Origin: Isoetes taiwanensis
Lineage: Eukaryota; Streptophyta; Lycopodiopsida; Isoetales; Isoetaceae
NCBI GenBank assembly: GCA_021234155.1
Contig: JAJEKV010000287.1
Span: forward strand, 250,001-314,000
Reading direction: 5' to 3'
Length of the DNA stretch: 64,000 bases
A program made the translations under genes and the position numbers. The notes under the pieces were generated by a model. The model was not told where the DNA came from and made no database searches. It saw nothing but the letters and a program-made list of their open reading frames with translations. Below are positions 34,152 through 49,645 of this stretch, one piece after another (positions within the stretch are counted from its first letter, which is position 1; each line of letters opens with the position of its first letter).

Positions 34152-35640
34152 TGTGACGTTCCAGTACGATATACGGTCTCAAGACATATACCGCATCAGA
34201 CCGCCACGCTACCACGCCAATCAATCGGCGTGCGCCCGACGTGTACCCAAGCAAGGTCACCCTAGGGGGCAACTTGCAATGGTGCGTACACTTAGCAATG
34301 CGCGCACTTTTAGACCTTTAACCCATTAAAGGTAGACCAAGGGTCGTGGAAACCCTAAACCTAACTGATAGCCTACATAAGGCACCAAACCCTAACTTTC
34401 CCTTTTCGCCACGGACCTTCCGAGTTCGGAGCTCCGGCGCTACCGAGGAGTCAATTCCAACTCCCCACGATCTGTCCGCGCCCCAGCTTGTCGGATCGTC
34501 CTCCCACCGCATTTCGGCGTAGCGTAGACATGGACACCTTTGGATCGAGAGGGAGGAACCAGGGGATCAGGTATTTGGTCGATCAAATAGCATAAACCTT
34601 ACTCCAGCCTTCGAATCAGTAGGTTTAGCCTATTAGATCACCCCTAGCAGCCAAGTAGATCCCGAGATTGACCTAACTAAAGAACCTAACTCTATGAGAT
34701 AGATTAGTTCTTTATTATTTATTATGTTGATATGATGGACGGATGGATTCTGTGAACTCATTGTATGGGGAAGGGGGGTAGAGACTTAAAGCTTAGTAGA
34801 TGATGCTCCTAGTTAGTCCCTCTTAGTGCATTACTAGATTTCGGCCTGTGTACAAGAACCCCACCTGGTTGTGGGTGAAGGGGCCGACCGGGCTTAGAAT
34901 GAGGTTCGTGTTCGACCCCTTGACCGATCCCTCCGGTGTGTAAGGCCTACCGGGGATCAGAGTGACTAGGTCTAATGGCTTGCCACTGAGTGTGGGTAAG
35001 GCATGGGCTCGACACCCGTGGGGTGGAGTTCACCTTCCAGTGGGTTAAGTCGAATAAGGGCAGTGGCCCTCTAGTCACCTTGGGTCAGCATGTAGATCTC
35101 TGGAGGGAGTGATCCCTACCTGCCCCATCGGAATTGGGGGAGATGTAACCCGTGAATAGCCCCTTTGGCTATGCACCCTGTGGCTCTGATCGAGTCCCAA
35201 CACTTTTCAACCTACTCGCAAAGTGTGCACGGAGAGGGGCAGATGGAGTGGACAACCCAATGCCATGTTCTTATGCCAGCCCAATCCATTGTCATGATTC
35301 TGTCTGCAATGAACTCTGGAGGCCCAAGCTTGTCAGTCTATCCCTGTGTCTGAGCCTTGGGTAGGAACTTCCTTTGTATTGTGCTGATCTTTGTCTATGC
35401 CGATATGTGGTGAGCCATCCTTCGAGATGGTCATGATGTGCTTTGATGTATATGTACTTACATATGTTTACGCTTCCGCAGCTAGGTAGGCCCTGAGGGA
35501 GACAGGGTAAATGACACCTTCATTCTTCCCACTGGATTGCAGTGATGTGTGGAGGGCCTTGTATCAGCGTGGAGCTGGTATAGGGGATGAACTCCTGTTT
35601 GTATACGATGAGTGCACCGTGATATGCAGTAGGGGACGAT
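34152..35640 (+). mobile_element. 5' LTR of the nested element
   Basis: About 1.49 kb, starting TGTGACGTTCC. A CCTACATAAGG sequence at about 34372 stands where sister LTRs have TATATAAGG or CTATAAAGG. It is bracketed by two AAACCCTAA-type telo-boxes (about 34351 and 34386). The end is altered: sister LTRs end GGGGACGTCACA, this one reads GGGGACGATCCGCGG before the primer site, so the exact border is uncertain by about ten bases. Confidence 0.85.
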
Positions 35641-35646
35641 CCGCGG

Positions 35647-35658
35647 TGGTATCAGAGC
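35647..35658 (+). promoter_or_regulatory. Primer-binding site, initiator tRNA-Met
   Basis: TGGTATCAGAGC is complementary to the 3' end of plant initiator tRNA-Met, the usual primer of plant gypsy and copia elements. It lies about seven bases after the LTR end and fixes the orientation as plus. Confidence 0.9.
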
Positions 35659-35832
35659 AATGTTCTTGGAGACCAAGAGCAAAGCACTGACCATGCTCCC
35701 AGTAGTACTAACTTGATAGGATCCTGAAACCTCGAAAAGTGGGAAATTTTTTCCTCATATTTGTAGTTTGTGCTAAGCTAGTAACAGTTAAGCGAATTGG
35801 AACTTAATATTAGCACAATTAAGTGAATTGGA

Positions 35833-35972
35833 ACTTAATAAGACTAAAAAGAATGGGCCAAAACCTCCTCAGGCAAGATGGTCTCACAGCTCGCGCCTGG
35901 TCACTTAATAAGACTAAAAAGAATGGGCCAAAACCTCCTCAGGCAAGATGGTCTCACAGCTCGCGCCTGGTC
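35833..35972. repeat. 70-bp perfect tandem duplication in the leader
   Basis: Two 70-bp units (35833-35902 and 35903-35972) are identical. Each ends with GTCTCACAGCTCGCGCC, the 5' arm of the 67-nt hairpin, so the leader has an extra unpaired copy of that arm. Confidence 0.95.
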
Positions 35973-36017
35973 AAAGAACTGCACTTTAGTCTTTGAGCAG
36001 GGCGCAAGCTGTGAGAC
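35951..36017 (+). repeat. 67-nt hairpin, copy 1 (before the H3-like ORF)
   Basis: GTCTCACAGCTCGCGCC pairs with GGCGCAAGCTGTGAGAC with one mismatch. An inner stem pairs CAAAGAACT with AGTCTTTG. The length, 67 nt, is the same in four other copies in this window. Confidence 0.85.
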
Positions 36018-36109
36018 ATTGATCTTAAAACGTTTTTAAAAGTGATAAATTCCAAAAAAGTAACTTGGTGATTCGAATTCCAGCCTAGGAATTAGCTAGA
36101 TTAGTCTAG

Positions 36110-36232
36110 TTTTTCAATCTATTTGAACCTCATCTTAAAAGGGTTCCCGCAGTAGCAGGAATTGAACCTCCCACCCACAGAGTTGAACCCCCCCAAACCC
36201 CCCCGTGCCAACCACTGAGGGCGGGCATCGTT
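36110..36232 (-). mobile_element. tRNA-derived SINE-like fragment
   Basis: On the minus strand, CCTCAGTGGTTGGCAC resembles a pol III A box and GGTTCAATTCC (36158-36168) a B box, spaced as in tRNA-derived SINEs. The sequence between them is a G-rich run. It lies in the leader, is absent from the start of the 60.6-kb copy (where the leader is deleted), and its tail is not defined. Confidence 0.5.
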
Positions 36233-36372
36233 TGTGTTTGAATTATAATTCTTAATTAGATTTAAGCTTTAATAATGTTAGATAATATTAATGGCTAAGC
36301 CTTAGACTTAGAACCAAGACCCTTAAGCTAGATAGAGACAGCATCTTGATAGACACCAGGGCTCCGATCGAC

Positions 36373-36600
36373 ATGACGCACACCAAACAGACCGCTCGAC
36401 TTTCTCGACAAGGCGAAACAGCCAGAGGCCAAGGAGGCCGAAGGAAACAAGAAGAGGAGAGGGCAGAACGAGAGCGGGAGGCCAAGGCTCAAGAAGCAGC
36501 AGAGCAGAAGCTGGTCCAACATTTTGAAGACTCAACAGCCTGCACTGTTCATGCGAAGCGAGTAACCCTCATGAGGAAGGACATGCAATTAGCTAATTAA
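36373..36600 (+). CDS. Deleted histone H3-like ORF of the nested element
   Basis: A stop-free 75-residue frame. It begins [15 protein letters not shown], close to the histone H3 tail (ARTKQTARKS), but position 9 is Leu, not Lys. A Glu/Arg-rich stretch follows, and the second half is the C-terminal part of an H3 fold: [30 protein letters not shown]. Compared with the 411-codon version at 60647, everything between the charged region and helix 2 has been removed, with the join inside CAAGAAGCA-like sequence shared by both sides. Helices alpha-N and 1 are gone, so a normal nucleosomal fold is impossible. ATG at 36373 is chosen because it aligns with the H3 start and with the ATG of the other copy. 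It lies about 730 bp after the primer site. Confidence 0.8.
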   Translation: MTHTKQTARLSRQGETARGQGGRRKQEEERAEREREAKAQEAAEQKLVQHFEDSTACTVHAKRVTLMRKDMQLAN

Positions 36601-36765
36601 TTAAGGGAGATCCCCAGTAGATATGTTGTAAATAATCAATAATTTTGTTAATACATGATAATTTTGAGTAGTTTATGTGTCAAATCTTGCTTAATTAGGA
36701 CGAGTTAGCAAGTAGTAGTTTTTATTTTAGTAAAATAGGATATTCTCAGACCAAAAAAGTGTGAT

Positions 36766-36832
36766 GTCTCACAGCTCCCGCCTTGTCAAGAAACTAAAGT
36801 TTAGTTTTTGAACGAGGCGCAACCTGTGAGAC
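36766..36832 (+). repeat. 67-nt hairpin, copy 2
   Basis: GTCTCACAG pairs with CTGTGAGAC, and the inner AAACTAAA...TTTAGTTT arms pair strongly. It lies 165 bp after the stop of the H3-like ORF. Confidence 0.85.
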
Positions 36833-36979
36833 CTTCATACCTAGACCATGTCCAAACTAGATCAAAACACCTCCAAATTGACCAAGTAAGGGGTCCATTC
36901 TGCCTAACTCGAGGAGACTAGCATGAATAGACCCTTAGATCACCCAAATTGGACAAGTTTGACCCAATTTACAGCCAAT

Positions 36980-37046
36980 GTCTCCGCGGCTCGCTTTGGT
37001 CAAAGAACTAAACTTTAGTTTTTGAGCAGGGCGCAACCTGTGAGAC
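36980..37046 (+). repeat. 67-nt hairpin, copy 3 (5' arm decayed)
   Basis: The 5' arm reads GTCTCCGCGGCTCGC instead of GTCTCACAGCTCGC; the 3' arm GCGCAACCTGTGAGAC is intact, as is the inner CAAAGAACTAAACTTTAG stem. It starts 214 bp after copy 2; the equivalent spacing in the 62-kb copy is 203 bp. Confidence 0.8.
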
Positions 37047-39143
37047 CTCCAAACTTTGAACCTCCATAACTTGAGCTACAGAGCTCCAAATTGCCTGAAA
37101 TTTGTTGCAATAGGACCGTTAGACAGCCTAAAATCCATTTATAACCTCAAACTAGGCTAGAAATGTCAAACCCCAGCCCAAAATGACCAAAATTGCTCAA
37201 ACCCTTGAATTGTTTTTCCAAACTGTGGTTTGGTTGTAAATAGAAGCATACCCCATTAGTACCTCGTAAGTATTGCTCTCGGCTCAAAGCTGATGCCTTA
37301 CTCCTAGATAGAAGTGCCCAAGAACACCCTTTTGTTATAGTCATCTAGACCTCAGCATAGCAACCCAAGTCCAACTGTTAGTACATCACCTCTGCTCATG
37401 CCAAAGGCATAAACCTTGACCTAATTCTGTGTCCTTCTAATAGAATTTGACTTATATAGCCGCCACATTGACACTCCCTATTGTCAGGGTACCTAGAAAG
37501 GAGCTAGAGTCTAGAGCTGCCCAAGTCACCTCATGTGTAGAGATTGGACTCCCCTAAAACCAACTTTGCTAGGACCTTAGAGTATGCCTCAAACATCATG
37601 GAGGTCTTGCAAAACAACCCTCATGTCATGCCATACCACACGTCCTAATGTCCATAGGCTTGGAGATTATAGATATGTCTCCAGTAATGCTGCTCGAGCC
37701 ATCTTGCTTGCTTATAGAGCCCAAAATATTATAGGAGAGCCCTTCAAGTAAACCCTTAGACTCTAGAATATACGAGTGTTGCTTTCGAAGTACAGGGCCA
37801 GAGCCACAGAAGAGCTAGAGGCGCAACTTCTTGAAGACATCAAGGTCCCAGCCGATGTACAGGCAGATAAGGAAAGGAGACCGAAAAGGCAGACCCAAGA
37901 GAGGGAAGCACAACGACAAACACCTAAACTGACAAACGAGTAGAACAGGACACCACCGGCCTAGCATCAATCTTCATCAAATGGGAAGGATATTTGGTAA
38001 CCAGCGGCATCAAGAATTTTCTAGATGTCAACCTCTCGGCTACCACGTCCATGAGCTCACATCAGAAAGAGGATCTCGACGCCTTCACCAACTCGACGCA
38101 CATGAGTTCAAATGGAAGAACGCAAGGCAGCAAATTAAATACAAAAGTGCAGGAAGGCGTTGGGGACATCGGCCTTGGCGTTAGCATCACGAGCTAGGGC
38201 CAGAGGGCATAATCTTCCGTCGAGGAGAGAAGTAATGGCGACACAGGGGCGTATAAAAACCAGAGGGAAGATCACCATGACCGTGCAGCCCAGCAGCTCA
38301 AGTGAATGTCATGCAACGTCAACAAAAGGAGTAACCAAGCTAGGCAACCACAAGCACCTAAGGCTGACCAAGATGAGCTTCCAGCTCCCTTGCACCGGCA
38401 GGAGACCACGAGGGGAGGAGACGCATATCAGGGAAGGAACATCTCTATATCAGCATTAGGGGTAAGATCAAGGCGGAGAATATTCTGCTCGAACAAGAAT
38501 TTCGGACCCAGAAACACCTAGAAACCAAAGGAAGGACGACCTTACTACGTCAGCCAAGGAGTACGAGACTCGAATGGATAGGACCCAAAGGACGAAGGAG
38601 ACGACCTAGCCAGCAGGTACAAATCACGCAAAGGCGACCAAAAGGAGCTATGATAGGTGCAATGGAGATGATCACACTTCCAGGCACAAGAGATGCACCT
38701 CGGAATGGAGCAAAGACCAAGCAACAGGATTCGCACTCAGAAATTCAACCTGCGGAGGAATGACAAGGCATGCCTACCGACCACGATCTCAGAGCTTCGA
38801 AGACATTCAAGAATGCCCGACTGCAACTGCCAGGTGATCCTACTCAAGTGATCAACGGCACCGCACATCGGCAACACTTGACGAACTTATGACACGAGTG
38901 GCCTCAACAATAGAAGGAGGAACGACCCGACATCAATGAGCCAACTAAGAAGGCAACATCTCGACGACCATAGCTCCACCTTGTGGTAATATAGGGTGAT
39001 GCCCTATGACACGGGTATTAGATGGAGATGCACTTACGAAAGGCACTGCGACGAGGAAATATGCCTTCAACAAATAGGTGATGGCTTCGTCAGGTACTCC
39101 TACCAGTAATTAGAAGAGAAGAAGCCAATCACAACTCCGACAT
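37047..39143 (+). other. Non-autonomous internal region, degenerate coding-like tract
   Basis: From 37047 to about 37260 it matches the sequence before ORF2 in the 62-kb copy, including a decayed TATA box (TGTAAATAG at about 37227). Beyond that ORF2 is not recognisable. From about 37790 a frame reads ARATEELEAQLLEDIKV and then Lys/Arg/Gln-rich text, broken by stops. From about 38850 it is colinear with the minus-strand copy at 25395 downward. No family recognised. Confidence 0.4.
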
Positions 39144-39416
39144 GTGGCACGTCAAACACCTAAGGTAGAAGCATTCGACACCTTAACGACAAGGATAGCA
39201 ACTGAAGCACCTTCGGCAAAAAGAGAGTTCAAGATAATAGCCAGGCTATTCAACGACAAGAGTATATCTAAGGCAGGTACTTCTTCAACTCAAGGTTCAA
39301 GCTGCGCAGATATAAGGATCCATCATCCCGACAACATAGCCAGCAGGGAGGAGAGCCATGATGCCTTACTTGCCAGAGAGACCGACATGCATAGAGGAAC
39401 AAAGGTCAGGAACTGA
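39144..39416 (+). pseudogene. ARQTPK-type retroelement frame
   Basis: A 90-codon frame beginning ARQTPKVEAFDTLTTRIATE, nearly identical over its first 60 residues to the minus-strand frame ending at 24430, but closed early by a stop. See the entry at 24430-24927 for what it might be. Confidence 0.4.
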
Positions 39417-41806
39417 AAGCTGGAGAAGTGCTAGCAACCGACTTCTTCCACGAGCTCCCTAGAGGCAACAGGAGAATCAAAACTGACGAGCACAATCAAA
39501 GCCACCGGAAGGTACCTCAAGACAAGAAGACAGCATAGCGCTGTGGAACGTGACAACGTCCAAGCCATGTGATCGAGGGGATCAAACAAGGAAGTTTGGA
39601 AGCTCGATAGGCGAGGCGAGCTGATGACTTGCACGCGGACTTGCATGCAACTTAATGAACCCAAGGATGGATAATCCAAAGAACAACTGCAGAAGAGAAC
39701 AACTCCAGAGGAGTATAGCCAAAGGAATCGCGCACAGCCTCAAGAGACGCCTTCAAATAGCTTCGAGTATCATGAAGGGGGGGATAATTACCGCCCGAGA
39801 ACAGGATCAGGAAGCAGACCGAAATGTTGAAGCATCAACGACCAGCACACCTTTAGTTAGAATGTGATCCAAAGCATGTTGTGCCATAGCCGACAAACAT
39901 CGGAGGGCCCAAGTACATCAACAAATTACCCCAGAGTACGAGCTGACGTACAAATAGGAGAATATAGATCGTCAACACCATTGCACCGGGAGGAACACCG
40001 ATGACATCGCCAAGGAGTAGGTGTGCAACTCGAAGGAAGGCACAAGGGGGACCTAATAGCTCTAGTAGTAATTGTTGTTATGTAAGCTATATGTTTTGCA
40101 TGTATAGTTCCCCTGTTATTCCTTCCCTCCCATAGCGTAACAGATCAAAGGAAGAGATGTCAGGCAATTTGCAGGGGTGAAGCAATCAACATCCTCAACA
40201 CTCTTCGAGCAACACGATAACGACAACAGGACTCGACGTAGGAGACATCGATGGAGTCGAAGAAACAATATCCGATACAGAGTCGTCCTTTAGCTGCCAA
40301 GACAAAGAGTCAAGATGAAAGATCTCTTTCAACGGCGCCACCTTCAGGTTTTTGAAAAGCGGCATGGAGGATTTTAAGTGATCAACTACACCATCAAAGC
40401 CACCGGCAATGAGAGGCTTCTAACGAACAAAGTCAACCTCTACATCAAAGAGGATCCACCGTCAAGGAGACTGAAGTATCAAGCGACTCGGAAAAACGCT
40501 ACCTTGCTACTTCAAGCAGACAACGAGTGGATGAGCTTCTAGCAAGCTCAAGCAGCTAAGGCCATGGGGCCTAGTAGGTTAAATGTAGGGATGGTAACAT
40601 CCATATCGGGATTAGAAGGCATTGTTAGATATTCTCGCCGAAAGGATTGCCCCAATATTGAGCTAAGCGTCAAATATTGGGAAGGAAACGCATAGGAGTA
40701 ACTAAAATTATACACGATTGTTAACAGACATCCAACATATGGAAACCACTTGGTGAGATTGATCACCTCGCTAAGAAGGAATCATTACTAGGATAATTGT
40801 GACCATGTATAAATCTAGTACCTCCAAAAGAATAATCCAACCGAAAGAAAAGAAGTAATCTAACAAGTCCGGCCAACTTGTTACGACGACATCAATTCGA
40901 TTGGTAGGAATATTCCAAGAACTTAAATAACTAAGAAAGGGGGAATCTCTAGAATATAAAAGAATAGTACATGTAAGATACATCTAAAATAACAATTATA
41001 GTAATCAAATAGTCTTTTGAGACAAAAGGAATTGTCATGATGACAAAACCTTGTGGTTTAGAATCGTTCTAACTAAGTAGGTAACCCATAACTATATTGA
41101 AATAAATGATAACATAATATGTGCATCCATCTTAGATGATTATATATGTCAGCTAAGGCTCGTAAATTAATGCGCTAAGTAAGAAGCGTATAACCTCTTA
41201 AGGGGAGGGAATAGATATGACGTTGTGTACAACGTCATTAAAGGAGTGCAGGACCATTTTCTTTTCGAAGAAAGTGGGAGGGCTCAATCTTATGATTGAA
41301 CGTACTTGCATCAAATTGACCGACCCGTAGAATAGAGTTCACTCCGGCAATGGCCGAAGAGAATAGAGCGTAAGCTAGATAGATACCTTAGTGCTCAGGT
41401 GGCCTTCAACGTGCGAGACCGACGTAGTAGCTAACTACACCAAGGAATGGAGCAAAACTATGGGAGCAACGCAACGACCAAGTCATCTCCAAATTACTCG
41501 ACGCCGGCTCAATGGGTGGATGCATTCTAGCCTTAGGTAAGGCGTGTGCATGCATTATAAGCTTTAATGTGTCTTATAAATAAGAATATAGATCCTAATA
41601 ACTGGATAGAAATTGTTGTACGTATATGTACCATAGGGAAATAAGTAAATAACAACGGTAATGTGAGGCAGCATGTTAATTAATCCTTCGCAAGGATGCA
41701 ATTCCTTCCAAGGATATACTTAAGTGCATCTTAGGGATATACTTCCAAGGGTAATGCAGAACCCAAGGAAGAGAATAAGCACATCTAATCCTTGTGTATG
41801 ATAATT
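39417..41806 (+). other. Non-coding internal region of the nested element
   Basis: Colinear with about 24400-22240 of the minus-strand copy. Open frames on either strand are short and not conserved between the two copies. I see nothing functional in it. Confidence 0.5.
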
Positions 41807-42419
41807 TGATTTGATTTGATTTATTGTCACGCCATTCCAGACCCTCAGGTCCATTAGGCGACAAGAGAAATACATGTAAAAAGAAACACTAAACGAGGCC
41901 ATTTGCCTCAAGATTATCTGCAACATCATTTAGTTCTAAAATTATCTTACGATGTTTCCACCAAGCTTGAAGGTAAGCTCCTAAGTGGGCTGCTGGTAAT
42001 GTAAGTAGCATAGAAAAATTCCCATAAATCCCATAGATCTCCCGTATTTCTTCAAACCTGGAGCATTCAAGGAATGCGTGTTCTTCATCCTCAACCACCG
42101 CTTCTCTGCAACAAGGACAAAACCTCAACTCCCTTGGCAAGTCATGTCTGTACTCGATTTCCAAAGAATGGGAGCGTAGGCGCACTTGGGAGATGAGCTT
42201 ACGTGTTTTTACTGACATGCGACTATTAAGATAGTCCTGTTCAACATACATCATCATGAGGTTGACTTTGTTATAATAGAAGCCCAATTTGGGTGCCAAA
42301 GGTGGCATCCATATTGTGCTCAACACCTTTTCTGAAAGTAGACTACGAATCCCCAATTCAGTTGCTGGTATCTCATCTATATTTAGTGCCCATCTTTCCA
42401 ACCATTCCTTCATTCCTTC
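41807..42419 (-). mobile_element. 5'-truncated LINE insertion (ORF2 C-terminus and 3' end)
   Basis: The minus-strand frame 42413-41889 (174 codons) has the Cys/His zinc-binding segment found at the C-terminus of plant LINE ORF2 proteins: LISQVRLRSHSLEIEYRHDL, then CPCC, EDEEHAFLEC. It is followed by a short 3' UTR and a tail of (AAATC)n at 41807-41824. The minus-strand relative (about 22240) has the same flanking text without the insert, so this is a true insertion, with AATT on both sides. Reverse transcriptase and endonuclease are missing. Confidence 0.8.
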
Positions 42420-43830
42420 AATTAAAACCTTGTCTATGTAACAATAGGTCTAAATCAGGGTTATTGTTTAAATAATCGCGATCTAAAAGTCGTTAAATAT
42501 TGCAAAGCTTAGAGTAAATATAATTGTACTATCGGAAATAATGTATCCGATACTATGATAATGTTAATTCATAAATATTACCTTAGGGTAATTATGTTAA
42601 TCACATGCGTTAAAGGAGCCAGCAAAAATTGGCTCAGGCATGTCGATTTGTGTTTAGATTAGTTTCAGGTGTAGTTAAGATTAATCTACGCATGCAACCT
42701 GTGCTTGGTATGGGTTGCATGCGTTGTTACCGATGATGAGATTACTACGGTGATCTCTAGGGCGTGGTGTAATATCAATGTAGGCATGACCGCGTTTCCG
42801 CTTGGATGAGTGGAAGGTAGATTAGAAAGTCTACTTCTGTTCCACGGAAGCAGACGACCTCGAGAGAAAGGAGGTCATTCAGGAATGCATTGATATGAAA
42901 AGCACCTCTAGCCCCATATATGCTTTGATAGGAGGAATCTGTCCTTCACGCCCCATATACGGGAAGGACCCTATCCTCCACGTTGGGCAACTAGGGTGTA
43001 GGCATGAGCGGCATATAGGCATATAGGCGCTGTCTCCACTGCCATAATGGAAGATTCACCCTCTTCCTACGCCGGGAGATTAGCCATGCATCCATGTAGA
43101 TACGTGGGGTGGTCACCATATAACCAAAATTTTAATTAATATAAATGGTAATAACGTAGTGTTGACCTGCAGGCCAATAAGAGCGCTCTGGAGGGCCACG
43201 AGGTCGAACTACGAAGACATGCAACACAAATTTTGTTATAACGTGTTGCAAGGGATGAAGAGTACCTTAGAAGTGTAAATTTTGTATGAAATTGATAAAC
43301 TTTGATAAACTTAAATGTTGTATTAAGTAAGGTTAATAATTACCTTGCGTGGATTAAGTTATGAAATCATAAGTTAATTGGATAATGAAATAGTACAGTA
43401 ATGTCTTAAACATTACCTTAGAGTAATTCTAATAATTAAGATAGTAAGTATGTAATTATAGATATTGTAAAATTAATACAGGATTTTAAGGTGCGAAGAC
43501 TTGCAACACAAATTTTGTTGGAATGTGTTGCAAGGAATGAAGAGCACCTTAAATAATAATTGTATATGAAAGTGTTAAATTGTGATAAACTAAATGTTGT
43601 GATAACAGAGACTAATAAGTACCTTGTTTTAATAGAAGTTACGATTTGACAAGTTATTTGATAATGTAATGGCGTAATAATGATTTAAAAATATTACCTT
43701 AAGGTAATCTTAATAAATGTGTAAGTATTATAGTAGTATATCGTATGCATCAGGTTGATTGCAGGTTAGGAAGATTCCAAGGTGGGAGACTCAACGATCT
43801 TTGGACAAACATCATTTCAAGGTGGGAGAA
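42420..43830 (+). other. 3' internal region with conserved hairpins and polypurine tract
   Basis: It matches 57838-58701 and the minus-strand copy. It contains a 12-bp perfect stem (ACGCATGCAACC with GGTTGCATGCGT, 42688-42724) and two TTGCAACAC...GTGTTGCAA hairpins (about 43219-43251 and 43502-43535) that come from a duplication of about 280 bp. The polypurine tract AAGGTGGGAGAA (43819-43830) directly precedes the 3' LTR. Confidence 0.75.
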
Positions 43831-44479
43831 TGTGGCGTTCAGTCACGATATACGGTCTCAAGGCATTATACCCGTCAGACCGGCCACGCTGCGACACGCC
43901 GCCCAATCGGCGGCGTAATGCCGACGAAGTGTACCAAGCAAGGTCACCCTAGGGGCAACTTGCAATGGTGCGCATACACTTAGCAATCGCGCGCACTTTT
44001 AGACCTTTAACCCATTAAAGGTAGACCAAGGGTCGTGGAAACCCTAAACCTAGCGATAGCCTACATAAGGCACCAAACCCTAACTTTCCCTTTTCGCCTA
44101 CGGACCTTCCGAAGCTTCGCCCAAGGCCACCGAGGAGTCAATTCCAACTCCCACGATCTGTCCGTGCGCCCCAGCTTGTCAGATCGTCCTCCCGACCGCA
44201 TTTCGAAGCAGAACATAGACATGGACAGCTTTGGATCGAGAGGAGTGAACCAGGGATCAGGTATTTGGTCGATCAAATAGCATAAACCTTACTCCAGCCT
44301 TCGAATCAGTAGGTTTAGCCTATTAGATCACCCCTAGCAGCCAAGTAGATCCCGAGATTGACCTAACTAAAGAACCTAACTCTATGAGATAGATTAGTTC
44401 TTTATTATTTATTATGTTGATATGATGGACGGATGGATTCTGTGAACTCATTGTATGGGGAAGGGGGGTAGAGACTTAA
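43831..44479 (+). mobile_element. 3' LTR of the nested element, first part
   Basis: It starts TGTGGCGTTC and aligns with 34152-34780 of the 5' LTR. The stretch 44260-44479 is identical to 34560-34780, while the first 300 bp differ by many one-base indels. It is cut after GAGACTTAA by the 12.2-kb insertion and resumes at 56704. Confidence 0.9.
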
Positions 44480-45010
44480 CACACTCACCCCGCGTTTTGG
44501 TCCACTGTTGAAAAGTATAGTTTTCTTAGGTCCACATGTTCTTTATTCAAAGATTTCTACATGTAGATCTGTGGAGGTGTGGTTTTACTAACTAACGGTG
44601 TTGTTTTTTAAGTGGACAAGGAACGTCCACTGTTATTTTTTTAAGGATCTGTGGTTTTTGTTTTTTTAGGACGTGTGGTTTTTTAAGGAGGTATGTTTTT
44701 TGTTAAAAAAACTGTGGTTTTTTCTTTTGAGGTAGTGGTGTTTTTAAGGAGGTGTAGTTTTTGGAGGTGTGGTTTATAAGTAAGTGTAGTTTTTTTTTAA
44801 GGAGCTGTGGTCTTTGTTTTTTAGGACGTGTGGATTTTTAAGGAGGTATGTTTTATGTTAAAGGAACTGTGGTTTTTTCTTTTGAGGTGGTGATGTTTCT
44901 AAGGAGGTGTAGTATTTGGAGGTGCGGTTTATAAGTAAGTGTAGTTTCTAAGGAGGTTTTTTCTAAAGGATGTATGGTTCTCTAAAGGGGTGTGGTATTT
45001 TAAGGTTCTT
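44480..45010. repeat. T/G-rich subterminal repeats of the insertion
   Basis: Repeated strings such as GTGTGGTTTTTTAAGGAGGT and GGTGTAGTTTTTGGAGGTG occur about ten times in 500 bp. Many-copy subterminal motifs of this kind are typical transposase-binding regions in CACTA elements; that role is inferred only. Confidence 0.6.
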
Positions 45011-45253
45011 TATAGCCAATTTTGTAAGCATCATTATACAATCATTGCACTGCTCCCATCCATATGACACCCCATAAAGTATTCATGTCGTCATTACATG
45101 CCATGTGTAAAAATGCAATATCTCATCTATTGTCCCTCTACCCCTCATGCTTATAGAAAACTAGAATGCAAAGGCATTATGAAGATCCCAAAATTGAATT
45201 GAACTGAATTTAACTTTAACATCCATGGGGACCAACAAGTCTATCGATCCACA
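45011..45253. other. Unique spacer
   Basis: Nothing recognised between the subterminal repeats and the first GA tract. Confidence 0.4.

Positions 45254-49645
<4,392 letters not shown>

Noticed and set aside
34152-34265. Continuation of the integrase frame into the LTR
   Set aside because: The open frame past 34151 is read-through into the nested LTR; the true continuation is at 57572.
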